In this document: piece by piece, positions 37,544-46,221 of the stretch
Layout of the letters: every line of letters starts with the position of its first letter
Position numbering within the stretch: the stretch's first letter is position 1
Assembly: GCA_035573675.1 (NCBI GenBank)
Contig: DATMAB010000027.1
Location: 124,001 to 188,000 of the forward strand
From: Terriglobales bacterium
Lineage (GTDB): Bacteria; Acidobacteriota; Terriglobia; Terriglobales; Acidobacteriaceae
Reading direction: 5' to 3'
DNA length: 64,000 nucleotides
Program-made: the position numbers and the translations under genes
The notes under the pieces: generated by a model
Seen by the model: only the letters and a program-made list of their open reading frames with translations
Database searches by the model: none
Told to the model about the DNA's origin: nothing

Positions 37544-38485
37544 TCAGTTCCCCGCCGGCCTCTCCTCCGCATGCCCGTGGTTGTGATACCCGGCGGGCTG
37601 CTGGGTGAGCGAGGCGTAGAGAATCTCGGTGAAATCGTCAGTCTTCAGGAAGCCCTTGCCCCATTTCTCTTCCCAGGGGCTGAGGACCTTTTCCTGCTTC
37701 ATCTGCTCCAGCGTCTTGCCTTGTTTGAGGGCGGCCTCGACTGCGCCGGAGGTGCCGCACAGCATCTCGACGAAGGCCTTCAGGTCGGCCTTACCGGCCA
37801 GCGGGCCGTGGCCGGGGATGATCTTGACGTCGTCCGGCAGCTCGCCCAGGACCCTCTCTCCGTTGGCGATCATGCCCTTCACGCTGCCGCCGTTATCCAC
37901 ATCGATGAAGGGGAAGATTCCGTTGAAGAAGTCGTCGCCCATATGCACGACGTTGGACTTGGTGAAGAACACCACGCTGTCGCCATCGGTATGCCCGTGC
38001 GGGAAGTGAATGGCGCGGATGTCCTCGCCGTTCAGGTGGAGGGTGGCGCGTTCGCTGAAGGTGACGATAGGCAGCGCCTCGGGCTTCGCCGGCTCCACTG
38101 CGCCGAAGCGGGTCTTGCCGCCCGCGGCCAAGCGTTTGCGCACGTTCTCCTGGGCCACGATGGTGCCCAGCTTGGAAAAAGAGGCGTTGCCCCCGGTGTG
38201 GTCGCCGTGCCAGTGCGTGTTCAAGATGAAGCGAACGGGCCTGTCGGAAAGGTTCTTTAGCGCCGCCTGAATCTTGGTTGCCAGGGGCGCGTACTGGTCG
38301 TCCACCACCACGATGCCGTCTTCGCCCACGCTCACTCCGATGTTGCCGCCGCGCCCGGTCAGCATGTAGACGCTGCCCGCCACCGGCTGCACCTTGATCT
38401 CGACCTTTTCCCAGTCCACCTGCTGCGCGGCCGCCATGCCGGCCAGCATCGCCAGCGCCGCCGCGAGTCTTAATGCTTTGTGCAT
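37544..38485 (-). CDS. Exported metallo-beta-lactamase-fold hydrolase, copy B
   Basis: The start is ATG 38485 (MHKALRLAAALAMLAGMAAAQ signal peptide) with GAGGTGAG upstream. It has 313 residues. Motifs are IVVDDQYAPL, NTHWHGDHTGGN, HLNGEDIRAIHFPHGHTDGDSVVFF and IIPGHGPLAGKADL. It is a paralogue of 34661-35608 with the same signal, ribosome site and downstream repeat. The ATPase-TOPRIM pair separates the two copies. Confidence 0.9.
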   Translation of the reverse strand: MHKALRLAAALAMLAGMAAAQQVDWEKVEIKVQPVAGSVYMLTGRGGNIGVSVGEDGIVVVDDQYAPLATKIQAALKNLSDRPVRFILNTHWHGDHTGGNASFSKLGTIVAQENVRKRLAAGGKTRFGAVEPAKPEALPIVTFSERATLHLNGEDIRAIHFPHGHTDGDSVVFFTKSNVVHMGDDFFNGIFPFIDVDNGGSVKGMIANGERVLGELPDDVKIIPGHGPLAGKADLKAFVEMLCGTSGAVEAALKQGKTLEQMKQEKVLSPWEEKWGKGFLKTDDFTEILYASLTQQPAGYHNHGHAEERPAGN

Positions 38486-38559
38486 ACGCTCACCTCGAAG
38501 TCGACGTAGAAAGCCTGCCATTGTAACGGAATTGCGTTTGGTTTCTGGGCACGTCGGCC

Positions 38560-39030
38560 TCAAGCCACCAGCTCGTAAGCCGACGTAATGTCAATCGCCT
38601 TGTACAACGAGCGGTACACCGGACACTTCCGCGCGTAGATTCCGTGGACGCGCTCCACGGTCGCCCGGGCGTCCTCCGGCGCCTTGAGCTTGAGGACCAC
38701 ATGAATGCGTTTGATGACCAGCACACCATCCTCGGATTCAATCTCTCCGCGGACTTCGGCGATCAGGCGGCCGCCCGAGGCATCGATCTGGCGCGCCTCC
38801 AGCGCGCCCGCAAAGGTGCCCATCATTCAGCCACCGGCCGCGGCCACGACGTAATCGAGCGTAGCGGCATGCGGCTCGCCGAGCATGGCCGGGTCCACCT
38901 TGTAGTGCTCAGCGATGGCGCCGTGCACGCTGAAGATGACCGGCTGTGCCTCGCCGGGCAGATAAGCCACGCGCAGGGGGCCGGCACGGCGCTCAATGCG
39001 GACGTTGGAAACATACGCGATGTTCGACAT
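38560..39030 (-). CDS. OsmC-family peroxidase with in-frame TGA (probable selenocysteine) at the catalytic Cys
   Basis: The frame starts at ATG 39030 with AGGAGAAA upstream and runs through a single TGA at 38829-38827 to the stop at 38560: 156 residues. The TGA stands exactly where OsmC proteins have their peroxidatic Cys (AAAGG-U-MMGTFAGALEARQ). The second, resolving Cys is present (RKCPVYRSL). OsmC proteins reduce organic hydroperoxides. A hairpin 19-37 nt after the TGA fits a bacterial SECIS element. If Sec insertion does not occur, this would be a truncated pseudogene; the intact reading frame on both sides argues against that. It follows the hypothetical gene at 39056-40219. Confidence 0.8.
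38790..38808 (-). promoter_or_regulatory. Candidate bacterial SECIS hairpin in the OsmC gene
   Basis: On the minus strand GGCGCGC-TGGAG-GCGCGCC forms a perfect 7-bp stem with a 5-nt loop containing GG. The loop begins 26 nt after the TGA, within the usual distance for bacterial SECIS elements. Confidence 0.6.
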
Positions 39031-39055
39031 GGTCTTTCTCCTGTCTGTTCCCGTC

Positions 39056-40219
39056 TCAGTTGGCGCTTGCCGCGCCCTCGAACAGCAGCCACAGGCTGTC
39101 ATAGGTGACGCGATAGAGCGCGTAGCTGACGGTGGTTGCGCCGACACGGCGGAACAGCAGTTCGCCGACGCTGTCGCCGTCGGAATCCACAGCGTCCACC
39201 AGTTCCAGCCTCGGCACCGATTCCAGCCGCAGATTGTCCGTCACCTGGCTGAACAGGCGGCGCAGCTCGCCGTGCACGTTGACACGCGCCACCACGGTCA
39301 CGTAGCAGGTGCGCTGTTCGCTGATTCCCCTGGCTTGTGCCTTCGCCGCCTGCCGCGCCGTCAGGATCACCTCGGGCTCGTTGTCGTAGTTGACGTCAAA
39401 GGCGCGCACGTGGATGCCCTCGAGCGGCCCGGCCGCGGCGAGCTTCGGCCCGGGACGCGAGGCCAGGTACCGCGTCAACTGCTCCGCAGCCAGCTTTCGC
39501 ATTTCTGCCGTCAGGCGCTCCTGCTCATCGCGGTTCCAGGGGAAGGGGTAGGGCCGCGTGTCGGCGGGCGATTCGTCGGAAATTACGGCCAGGCGCTCGA
39601 CTTCGACGGAGGGCTTGAACTCGACCATCGGTTCCTCCGCCTGCTTTGCTTGCGGCTTGCCGCGGCGCAGGATGGGCCGGTCGGGATCGGGCGGCGGTTC
39701 CGGAACCGGCTCGGACTTGGTCTGCGTCTCGGATGCGCTGCCGCTGGGGCGCCGCAGGCGCGGCGGCTCGTCGCTGGACTCGCCGGGCGCTCGTACCACC
39801 ACCGGCTTCTCCGGGATGGTGGCGCCCGCGGGCTCCCACTCGCCGAGCGCGAACCAGGCGCGGCCCTCCTCCACGGCGCGCCGGACGGTGAAGAATCCTG
39901 CCGGCTCTCCGGAGCGGAAGGCTTCGTATACGATCCCCGGGTCGAGCGCCATGGGACGCGGCGTGGCCTTATAGAGCCCGGCATCGAAATACTGGCCGTG
40001 ATCCAGAATGGTCACCGGAACCAGCCGCGCGCGCACTTTGCCGGCAGCGTCCTTCTGCAGTTCGAGCACGCCCAGGGCGCGCAGGCGTTCAGCGGGCTTG
40101 AGCCGCCGTTGCGCCCCTAGTTGCGTGCAGAGCAGCGCCGCCAGCAGGAGGATGACGGCGCCGCGCCCCCTGCGGTATAAGGGTTGTCCCCGCTTACGGG
40201 CCCCGAGTGAAACCGTCAT
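39056..40219 (-). CDS. Exported protein with Pro-rich linker, unknown function
   Basis: ATG 40219 gives [20 protein letters not shown], then a hydrophobic export segment (AVILLLAALLCTQLGAQ). The mature part has an N-terminal domain (RALGVLELQKDAAGKVRARLVPVTILDHGQYFDAGLY, FTVRRAVEEGRAWFALGEWEP), a Pro/Glu-rich linker, and a C-terminal domain with VRAFDVNYDNEPEVILTARQ and VDAVDSDGDSVGELLFRR, which resembles VCBS/FG-GAP-like Asp-rich repeats. Its start codon overlaps the divergent peroxiredoxin ATG by two bases (CATG). It lies 25 nt before the OsmC gene. No family recognised. Confidence 0.75.
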   Translation of the reverse strand: MTVSLGARKRGQPLYRRGRGAVILLLAALLCTQLGAQRRLKPAERLRALGVLELQKDAAGKVRARLVPVTILDHGQYFDAGLYKATPRPMALDPGIVYEAFRSGEPAGFFTVRRAVEEGRAWFALGEWEPAGATIPEKPVVVRAPGESSDEPPRLRRPSGSASETQTKSEPVPEPPPDPDRPILRRGKPQAKQAEEPMVEFKPSVEVERLAVISDESPADTRPYPFPWNRDEQERLTAEMRKLAAEQLTRYLASRPGPKLAAAGPLEGIHVRAFDVNYDNEPEVILTARQAAKAQARGISEQRTCYVTVVARVNVHGELRRLFSQVTDNLRLESVPRLELVDAVDSDGDSVGELLFRRVGATTVSYALYRVTYDSLWLLFEGAASAN

Positions 40220-40670
40220 GGACGTGAACGACAAGGCTCCTGATTTTAGCCTCCTCGACGAGAATGGCGCCAAAGTGTCCCTGAAGGACTTCCGCGGAAA
40301 GAACGTCGTGCTCTACTTCTTTCCCAAAGCCGACACTCCCGGTTGAACCATCGAAGCGTGCGGGTTCCGCGACGCATACAAGAAGATTCAGAAGGCGGGC
40401 GCCGTGGTACTGGGGGTTTCCGCCGATACGCCGGCGGCGCAGAAGAAGTTCAAGGACAAGTACGACCTGCCCTTCACCCTGCTGTGCGACACGGACAAGA
40501 AGGTCGCCAAGGCCTATGAAGTCCTGAAAGAGAAAAATATGTACGGTCGCAAGGTGATCGGCATCGAGCGCACCACCTTCCTGATCGACCCGGAAGGGAA
40601 GATCACCCGTGTCTTTCCCAAGGTGAAAGCGGACGGGCACGCGGAGGAGGTCCTGGCCGCGCTGTGGTAG
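40218..40670 (+). CDS. BCP-type peroxiredoxin with in-frame TGA (probable selenocysteine) at the peroxidatic Cys
   Basis: From ATG 40218 to 40670 there is one frame interrupted only by TGA at 40344-40346: 150 residues, the usual length of BCP/PrxQ. The TGA replaces the peroxidatic Cys ([18 protein letters not shown]); the resolving Cys five residues on is kept. Other motifs: [70 protein letters not shown]. The enzyme would reduce peroxides using thioredoxin. A hairpin follows the TGA at SECIS distance. Selenocysteine Prx proteins are known in other bacteria. Confidence 0.85.
40356..40375 (+). promoter_or_regulatory. Candidate bacterial SECIS hairpin in the peroxiredoxin gene
   Basis: GCGTGCGG-GTT-CCGC(G)ACGC forms an 8-bp stem with one bulged G. 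The apical GTT lies 18-20 nt after the TGA, matching the spacing expected of bacterial SECIS elements. Confidence 0.5.
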
Positions 40671-40720
40671 CGCACTCGTTTCGAACCGCCCCACGTCCAA
40701 CGTTGATACAGGAGCAAGCC

Positions 40721-42502
40721 ATGCATCGCCACCTTGTACTTTCTCTGTTCTTCACATCGTTGCTGCCGCTCGCGGTCGCGGCCCAGCATGAAGGCCACAA
40801 CGCGGCCACCCACGCGCTGCACGGGCTGTTCGCGGCCGAATGGGACTACGCTCTGGAGCAGAATCCCACCTGGGCCTCGCAGCTCGGCGACCGTCGCTGG
40901 AACGATCGCTGGGACGACGTCAGCCTGGCGGCCATCGAGGCCCGCCAGCAGCACCGCCTGCAAGTGCTGGAGAAGCTGAAGCAGATCGACCGAGCCCAGC
41001 TCTCCCCCGCCGACCAGCTCAACTACGACTTGTTCCGGAAGGAGATCTCGACCGATGCCGAGATGCACAAGTACCGCTGGTTCCTGCTGCCGCTGAACCA
41101 GCGCGGAGGTCCGCAGACCGATAACGAACTGGCCGATCTGTTGCGCTTCGAGACGGTAAAGGACTACGAAGACTGGCTGGCGCGCCTGAAGTCCTTCCCC
41201 GCATACCTTGACCAGAACATCGCCCTGATGCGCGAGGGCATCCGCGTGCGCATGGTGCATCCCAAGGTCATCATGCAGCGCATCCCGGCGCAGATCGACA
41301 AGCAGATCGTCGACGATCCCGCCCGGAGCGCGTTCTACAAGCCCTTCACGAATTTTCCTAAGTCCATTCCCGCAGCGGACCAGCAGCGGCTGAGCGCTGC
41401 CGCTCGCCAGGCGATTGCCGAGGCCATCGTTCCCGCCTTCCGCAACTTCAAAAAGTTCTTCACCGAGGAGTACTACCCGGCGTGCTTCGACCAGGTGGGC
41501 GCGTGGCAGATGCCCATGGGCCAGGAGATGTATGCGGCGCGAGCGCGGATGTACACCACCACCGACCTCACGCCGCAGCAGATCCACGAGCTGGGGCTGA
41601 GCGAGGTCCAGCGCATCCGCGATGAGATGCAGGCCATCATGGACAAGGTCGGCTTCAAGGGCACGCGTCAGGAGTTTTTCCGCTACCTGCGCACCGATCC
41701 CAAGTTCTATTACAAGACCGGGGATGACTTGCTTGAAGCCTATCGCGCCATGGCCAAGGAGATCGATCCCAAACTGGTGAAGGTCTTCCGGACCATGCCG
41801 CGCATGCCCTACGGCGTGGAGCCCATCCCGGCAGCCGCAGCGCCCGACACGACCACCGCCTACTACAACGGCCCCGCCGCCGACGGCTCCCGCGCCGGAA
41901 CCTACTACGTGAATTTGTACAAGCCGGAAGCGCGGCCCAAGTGGGAGATGATGGCCCTGTCGCTGCACGAGGCCGTCCCCGGCCACCACTTCCAGATCGC
42001 GCTTGCGCAGGAACTGGGCGAGATTCCCAAGTTCCGGCGCTACGGCGGCTACACCGCCTTCGTCGAGGGCTGGGGTCTCTACGCCGAGTCGCTGGGTGAG
42101 GAGATGGGCCTGTACACCGACCCCTACGCCAAGTTCGGGCAGCTCACGTACGAGATGTGGCGCGCTGTGCGCCTCGTCGTCGATACCGGCATGCACTCCA
42201 TGAAGTGGGACCGGCAGAAGGCCATCGACTTCTTCCTGGACAATGCCGCCAAGCAGGAGCTGGACGTGGTGAACGAGATCGACCGCTACATCGCCTGGCC
42301 GGGTCAAGCCCTGGCCTACAAGATCGGCGAACTCAAGATCAAGGAACTGCGCGCGCGCTCCAAAAAGGAGCTGGGCGACAAGTTCGACGTGCGTGAGTTC
42401 CACGAGATCGTGCTGGGTTCGGGCGCCGTCCCGCTCGATATCCTGGAGCGGAACGTGAACGCCTGGATCGAGGCCAAGAACGGCGCACAGAAGGCCGATT
42501 AG
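40721..42502 (+). CDS. DUF885 family exported protein
   Basis: The start is ATG 40721 with AGGAG upstream. A signal peptide ([18 protein letters not shown]) precedes 570 residues of the DUF885 fold, which resembles a zinc metallopeptidase. The key motif is [20 protein letters not shown] (HExxPGHH), followed by [20 protein letters not shown] and [18 protein letters not shown]. Substrate unknown. The double-DUF885 gene at 52146-55580 is related but diverged. Confidence 0.9.
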   Translation: MHRHLVLSLFFTSLLPLAVAAQHEGHNAATHALHGLFAAEWDYALEQNPTWASQLGDRRWNDRWDDVSLAAIEARQQHRLQVLEKLKQIDRAQLSPADQLNYDLFRKEISTDAEMHKYRWFLLPLNQRGGPQTDNELADLLRFETVKDYEDWLARLKSFPAYLDQNIALMREGIRVRMVHPKVIMQRIPAQIDKQIVDDPARSAFYKPFTNFPKSIPAADQQRLSAAARQAIAEAIVPAFRNFKKFFTEEYYPACFDQVGAWQMPMGQEMYAARARMYTTTDLTPQQIHELGLSEVQRIRDEMQAIMDKVGFKGTRQEFFRYLRTDPKFYYKTGDDLLEAYRAMAKEIDPKLVKVFRTMPRMPYGVEPIPAAAAPDTTTAYYNGPAADGSRAGTYYVNLYKPEARPKWEMMALSLHEAVPGHHFQIALAQELGEIPKFRRYGGYTAFVEGWGLYAESLGEEMGLYTDPYAKFGQLTYEMWRAVRLVVDTGMHSMKWDRQKAIDFFLDNAAKQELDVVNEIDRYIAWPGQALAYKIGELKIKELRARSKKELGDKFDVREFHEIVLGSGAVPLDILERNVNAWIEAKNGAQKAD

Positions 42503-42550
42503 AAGCGCTCAACCACAAACGACACGAAGGACTACAAAGGCAAGAACGAA

Positions 42551-42612
42551 ACCACAGAGGGCACAACACGGAGGAAAGACCTCTGTGCTTCCCCGTGTCC
42601 TCCGTGGTTAAG
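42551..42612. repeat. ACCACAGAGGGCACAACACGG inverted repeat
   Basis: ACCACAGAGGGCACAACACG and GAGG are mirrored by CCTCTGTGCTTCCCCGTGTC and CTCCGTGGTTAAG, so the 62-nt element can fold into a long imperfect hairpin. It is another dispersed-repeat type, between the DUF885 and mpg genes. Confidence 0.55.
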
Positions 42613-42621
42613 TGTTTGGAG

Positions 42622-43272
42622 ATGAAGAAAACCGGGACGCGCCGGATGCGGCTGCTGCCGCGGGCGTTCTACACCCGCGATCCGCGCCGCGTGGCGCGCA
42701 ACTTGCTCGGCAAGCTGCTGGTGCGGCGTCGCGGCCGGAAGCGACTCGCCGGGCGCATCGTCGAGGCCGAAGCTTATCTGGGCAAAGGAGACGCCGCCGC
42801 CCACGCTGCCGTCGGACTCACCGAGCGCAACCGTGTGCTGTTTGGCCCGCCCGGCCACGCCTACGTCTATTTCATCTACGGCAATCACTACTGTCTGAAC
42901 GTCTCCTGCCTGCCGGCGGGAGAAGCGGGTTGCGTGCTGATCCGCGCGCTCGAGCCGGTTACGGGCGTCGAGGAGATGTCGCAGGCGCGCCGCATCCCGC
43001 CGGGTCGCAGCCTGCAGCAGCTCGCCAGCGGTCCGGGGCGGTTATGTGAGGCGCTCGGCGTCACGCGGGTGCGCGACAATGGCAAGGACCTGGCATCGCG
43101 CCGGTCGGACCTGGTGCTCTGTGACGACGGCTTCCGGCCGCGTCGCGTCACCGTCACCCGGCGCATCGGCATTCGCAAGTCAGCCGAGATGCCGCTGCGG
43201 TACGTGATTGCGGGAAATGCGTTCGTGTCACGGGAGCGCAAGCTTGACCGCCGGAAAGGCAAAGAGCGCTGA
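42622..43272 (+). CDS. mpg: 3-methyladenine DNA glycosylase (AAG/MPG family)
   Basis: I start at ATG 42622 (MKKTGTRRMRLLPRAFYTRDPRRVARNLLGKLLVRR). The 216-residue enzyme removes alkylated purines in base-excision repair. Family motifs are GRIVEAEAYLGKGDAAAHAAVG (catalytic Glu region), RNRVLFGPPGHAYVYFIYGNHYCLNV (intercalating-Tyr region) and LIRALEPVTG, with LASGPGRLCEALGV. The upstream part of the frame is repeat-derived. Confidence 0.93.
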   Translation: MKKTGTRRMRLLPRAFYTRDPRRVARNLLGKLLVRRRGRKRLAGRIVEAEAYLGKGDAAAHAAVGLTERNRVLFGPPGHAYVYFIYGNHYCLNVSCLPAGEAGCVLIRALEPVTGVEEMSQARRIPPGRSLQQLASGPGRLCEALGVTRVRDNGKDLASRRSDLVLCDDGFRPRRVTVTRRIGIRKSAEMPLRYVIAGNAFVSRERKLDRRKGKER

Positions 43273-43281
43273 GGAAAACGC

Positions 43282-43361
43282 AGCCACGGATTGGGATCGA
43301 TAGACGCGGATCAAGCTGGGACAAATGGTCATCCGTGTGCATCCGTGAAATCCGTGGCAAA
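43282..43361. repeat. CCACGGATTGGG...ATCCGTGTGCATCCGTG repeat
   Basis: GCCACGGATTGGGATCGATA and TCATCCGTGTGCATCCGTGA, then AATCCGTGGC, form a loose inverted repeat between mpg and panC, which converge on it. It could double as a terminator hairpin. Confidence 0.6.
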
Positions 43362-43368
43362 AGTTTTT

Positions 43369-44232
43369 TTACTGCGCTTCCGGTGAGCGCGGGGGCAAGA
43401 GCAAGTTGTCGATCAGGCGGGTGGAGCCGACGAACGCGGCCACGGCCACCAATGCGCCGGAGGTGACATCTTTTACCGGCTCGAGCGTGTCGTTGTACAC
43501 AATCTCGACGTAGTCCAGGCGCACTTCCGGCTCTTCCAGGAAGATGCGCTGGGCGGCGTCGATGAGCCTGGCGCTGCGGCGCTCACCCTTCTCCCACAGG
43601 CTCTCGACGCGCTTGAGCGCGCGGTAGAGCACAGTTGCGGACGCGCGCTCGGTCGCATTGAGATAGGCGTTGCGCGAACTCATGGCCAGCCCATCGGGTT
43701 CGCGAACGATGGGGCAGGTGACGATCGCGACGGCCATATCCAGGTCGCGCACCATCTTGCGGATGATGGTGCACTGCGCCGCGTCCTTCTGCCCGAAGAA
43801 GGCCGCGTCCGGCTCGACGATATGGAAGAGCTTTGAGACGACAGTCGTGACGCCGCGAAAATGCCCCGGGCGCGAGCGCCCGCACAGCCGCTCGCTCAGG
43901 CCTTCGACCGTCACCCAGGTGACGGCGCCCGCCGGGTACATTTCAGCAACTGACGGAGCAAACACCAGGTCCACCGCTTCGCGTTCCAGCAGTTCGCAGT
44001 CGCGCTCGAAAGCGCGCGGGTACTTGTCGAAGTCTTCGTTCGGGCCGAATTGCGTGGGGTTGACGAAGATGGAGACGGCCACGACGTCGCATTGCGACCG
44101 GGCCGCGCGCACCAGCGAGAGGTGCCCGGCGTGCAGGGCGCCCATGGTGGGCACCAGGCCCAGGCGCTTGCCCGTCTCGCGGGCGGCACGGCAGGCCGCA
44201 CGCATTTCCGAAACCGTGCGAAGGATATTCAT
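43369..44232 (-). CDS. panC: Pantothenate synthetase
   Basis: This 287-residue enzyme condenses pantoate and beta-alanine with ATP. Motifs are LVPTMGALHAGHLSLVRAA (HxGH), VSIFVNPTQFGPNEDFDKYPR, FRGVTTVVSKLFHIVEPDAAFFGQKDAAQ, VREPDGLAMSSRNAYL (KMSKS-like) and a small C-terminal lid. It lies downstream of panB, separated by repeats. The product feeds coaX (11.7 kb). Confidence 0.97.
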   Translation of the reverse strand: MNILRTVSEMRAACRAARETGKRLGLVPTMGALHAGHLSLVRAARSQCDVVAVSIFVNPTQFGPNEDFDKYPRAFERDCELLEREAVDLVFAPSVAEMYPAGAVTWVTVEGLSERLCGRSRPGHFRGVTTVVSKLFHIVEPDAAFFGQKDAAQCTIIRKMVRDLDMAVAIVTCPIVREPDGLAMSSRNAYLNATERASATVLYRALKRVESLWEKGERRSARLIDAAQRIFLEEPEVRLDYVEIVYNDTLEPVKDVTSGALVAVAAFVGSTRLIDNLLLPPRSPEAQ

Positions 44233-44240
44233 GCGAGATT

Positions 44241-44421
44241 CAGCGCCGAGATCGCAGAGACCGCCGAGAAACGCATTCAGTCAAGGATTAACACAAATGA
44301 GGAGATCGAACCGCAATCGCCATTCAGGACGACAATGGACTTTCCTGCGTAAATCCGTGTCATCCGTGCAAATCCGTGGCCGAGCTTTTCTCTGCGACCT
44401 CGGCGTGCTCGGCGGTGAAAG
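44241..44421. repeat. Repeat cluster between panB and panC
   Basis: Three units are seen: GCCGAGATCGCAGAGACCGC (44241-44274), AAATCCGTGTCATCCGTGCA (44346-44380), and TCTGCGACCTCGGCGTGCTC (44389-44421). The first and last are inverted relatives of the GCCGAG/GCAGAG family. I see no gene. Confidence 0.55.
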
Positions 44422-44425
44422 TTCC

Positions 44426-45328
44426 TTACCTTCCCATCGCCCGCTTGCGCGCCGCAATCGTCTCCAGCGCCGACTGCGTTTCCTTGGAGAGGTGATACGA
44501 CTCCGCCTCGGACGGATAGTTGTGCGTCTCGACGTCCTGCTTGAACGCGCGCACAGCATTCGAGATTAGCGCGCCGGCGTCCCCGTAACGGCGCACGAAC
44601 TTGGCCGGCGGACCAAAAGTCAGGTTCAGGATGTCATGGAACACCAGCACCTGCCCGTCGCAATCCAGTCCCGCTCCGATGCCGATGGTGGGCACGCTGA
44701 CCTCGGCCGTGATCATGGCCGCGACCTCGCGCGGAATGCCTTCCAGCACCATGGAGAACACGCCCGCGCGGTCGAGAGCGACGGCGTCGTGCATGAGCTG
44801 CTCGACGGCCTTGAGCGTCTTGCCCTGCACGCGATAGCCGCCCATGCGATGCAGCGACTGCGGCGTCAGCCCGATGTGGCCCATCACCGGGATCTCGGCG
44901 TCGATCAGGCGGCGGATAAGGTCAGCGCGCTTCTCCCCGCCCTCGATCTTCACCGCCTCGGCGCCCGCTTCCTTCACGAAACGGGCGGCGTTGCGCAGCG
45001 CGTCCTCCGCGCCCAGGTGGTAGGACGCGTAGGGCATGTCGGCGATCAACAGGGCGAATTTCACCCCGCGGCGCACCGCGCGCGTGTGGTGCAGCATTTC
45101 TTCCATGGTGACCGGCAGCGTGTTCTCGTAGCCGAGAATCACCTGGGCGAGCGAGTCGCCCACCAGGATCATGTCGATGCCGGCTTCATCCACCAGGCGC
45201 CCGCTGGCGTAGTCGTAGGCGGTGAGGCAGGTGATGGGCTCCCGCCGCTGCTTCTTTTCCAGGATGGTATGAACGGTCACCTTGGCACGGGACGCGCCCG
45301 AAGGCTCAGGAGAAGACGTGACGCTCAT
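44426..45328 (-). CDS. panB: 3-methyl-2-oxobutanoate hydroxymethyltransferase
   Basis: The enzyme transfers a hydroxymethyl group from methylene-THF to ketoisovalerate, the first pantothenate step. Its 300 residues form a TIM barrel: CLTAYDYASGRLVDEAGIDMILVGDSLAQVILG (metal Asp), RGVKFALLIADMPYASYHLG, AVKIEGGEKRADLIRRL, VMGHIGLTPQSLHRMGGYRVQG, and a catalytic Glu in VLEGIPREVAAMIT, then IGIGAGLDCDGQVLVFHD. The N-terminus has a short low-complexity lead. Confidence 0.97.
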   Translation of the reverse strand: MSVTSSPEPSGASRAKVTVHTILEKKQRREPITCLTAYDYASGRLVDEAGIDMILVGDSLAQVILGYENTLPVTMEEMLHHTRAVRRGVKFALLIADMPYASYHLGAEDALRNAARFVKEAGAEAVKIEGGEKRADLIRRLIDAEIPVMGHIGLTPQSLHRMGGYRVQGKTLKAVEQLMHDAVALDRAGVFSMVLEGIPREVAAMITAEVSVPTIGIGAGLDCDGQVLVFHDILNLTFGPPAKFVRRYGDAGALISNAVRAFKQDVETHNYPSEAESYHLSKETQSALETIAARKRAMGR

Positions 45329-45430
45329 GTTCCCTCCAGTGCAGTTCCGGCCCGGCCGGATACCGCCTGTCGCTGCTTATGGGATGCAGCGAAGCGTATT
45401 GTAGACGCAATCCTGCTCGAATTGGAAGTT

Positions 45431-45470
45431 ACTGACCGCTGACCACTAGCCACTGACCACTGGCTACTGC
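45431..45470. repeat. ACTGACCGCTGACCACTAGCC repeat
   Basis: Degenerate CTGACCACTAGCCACTGACC and ACTGGCTACTG units lie just after the stop of the kinase gene at 45475. They belong to the family at 5004, 10193 and 10635. Confidence 0.55.
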
Positions 45471-45474
45471 TTCT

Positions 45475-46140
45475 TCACGCACTCGCCGCCTCCGACGACC
45501 CCAACGGCAGGAAGTACTGCGTGCCCTTGATGGGCTCGGTCAGCCGGCGCAGCAGTTCCTGCAGGTCCTCGTGGCGGTCCACAAAGTCGATGTCGGTGGT
45601 GTTGACCACCAGCAGGTCCGAGGCGGTGTAGTGGAAGAAGAAGTGCTCGTAGGCGCGGGCCACTTCCTCGATGTAGTCGTCGCTGATGTTGTTCTCCCCC
45701 GGTGCGCGTTTCTTGCGCAGGCGCTTCTTCAGCACTTCGGGCGTGGCTTGCAGGTAGATGACCAGGTCGGGCGTGGGCACCTGCTCGCGGAAGGCGTTGT
45801 AGTAACGGTTGTAAACGTCGAGCTCGGCGTCGGTGAGGTTGATGCAGGCGAACAGCTTGTCCTTCTCGAAGATGTAATCGGCCACGATGGTCTTGCGTGC
45901 GTTGGGCCCCGCCTCCAGCGCCTTCAACTGCTCGTAGCGCTGCACCAGGAACGACATCTGTGCCTGGAAAGCCGCTCCCGGGTCGCCCTCGTAAAACGCG
46001 GTGAGGAAGGGATTGTCTTCGGGCTCGGCCACGCGCTGCGCATGCAAGCGCTCGGCGATGATCCGCGCCAGCGTGCTCTTGCCCACGCGGATCGGGCCCT
46101 CCACAGCGATGTACCGGGGCAGTTCGAAGAAGTTGGCCAT
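45475..46140 (-). CDS. Deoxynucleoside kinase family protein
   Basis: This 221-residue P-loop kinase has YIAVEGPIRVGKSTLARIIAERL (Walker A), a substrate segment with MSFLVQRYEQL, VADYIFEKDKLFA, LDVYNRYYNAFREQVPTPDLVIYLQATPEVLKKRL, and a LID-like RKKRAPGENNISDDYIEEVARAYEHFFFHY. It fits dNK/dGK-type enzymes that salvage deoxynucleosides. The exact nucleoside is unknown. Confidence 0.88.
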   Translation of the reverse strand: MANFFELPRYIAVEGPIRVGKSTLARIIAERLHAQRVAEPEDNPFLTAFYEGDPGAAFQAQMSFLVQRYEQLKALEAGPNARKTIVADYIFEKDKLFACINLTDAELDVYNRYYNAFREQVPTPDLVIYLQATPEVLKKRLRKKRAPGENNISDDYIEEVARAYEHFFFHYTASDLLVVNTTDIDFVDRHEDLQELLRRLTEPIKGTQYFLPLGSSEAASA

Positions 46141-46221
46141 AATCCCGAAAAACGCACGAGACAGTCCGCAGCATAGCCCGCCACTCGTCCCCGCACAATT
46201 GCGGAATCAGTAAACCTCTTG

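Noticed and set aside
38560-39147. Two separate OsmC fragments or a pseudogene
   Set aside because: The only interruption is one TGA at the catalytic Cys codon, the frame is uninterrupted on both sides, and a SECIS-like hairpin follows; Sec insertion explains this better.
40008-40670. Frameshifted or truncated peroxiredoxin
   Set aside because: Both parts are in the same frame with a single TGA at the peroxidatic Cys, and the total length is normal for BCP.
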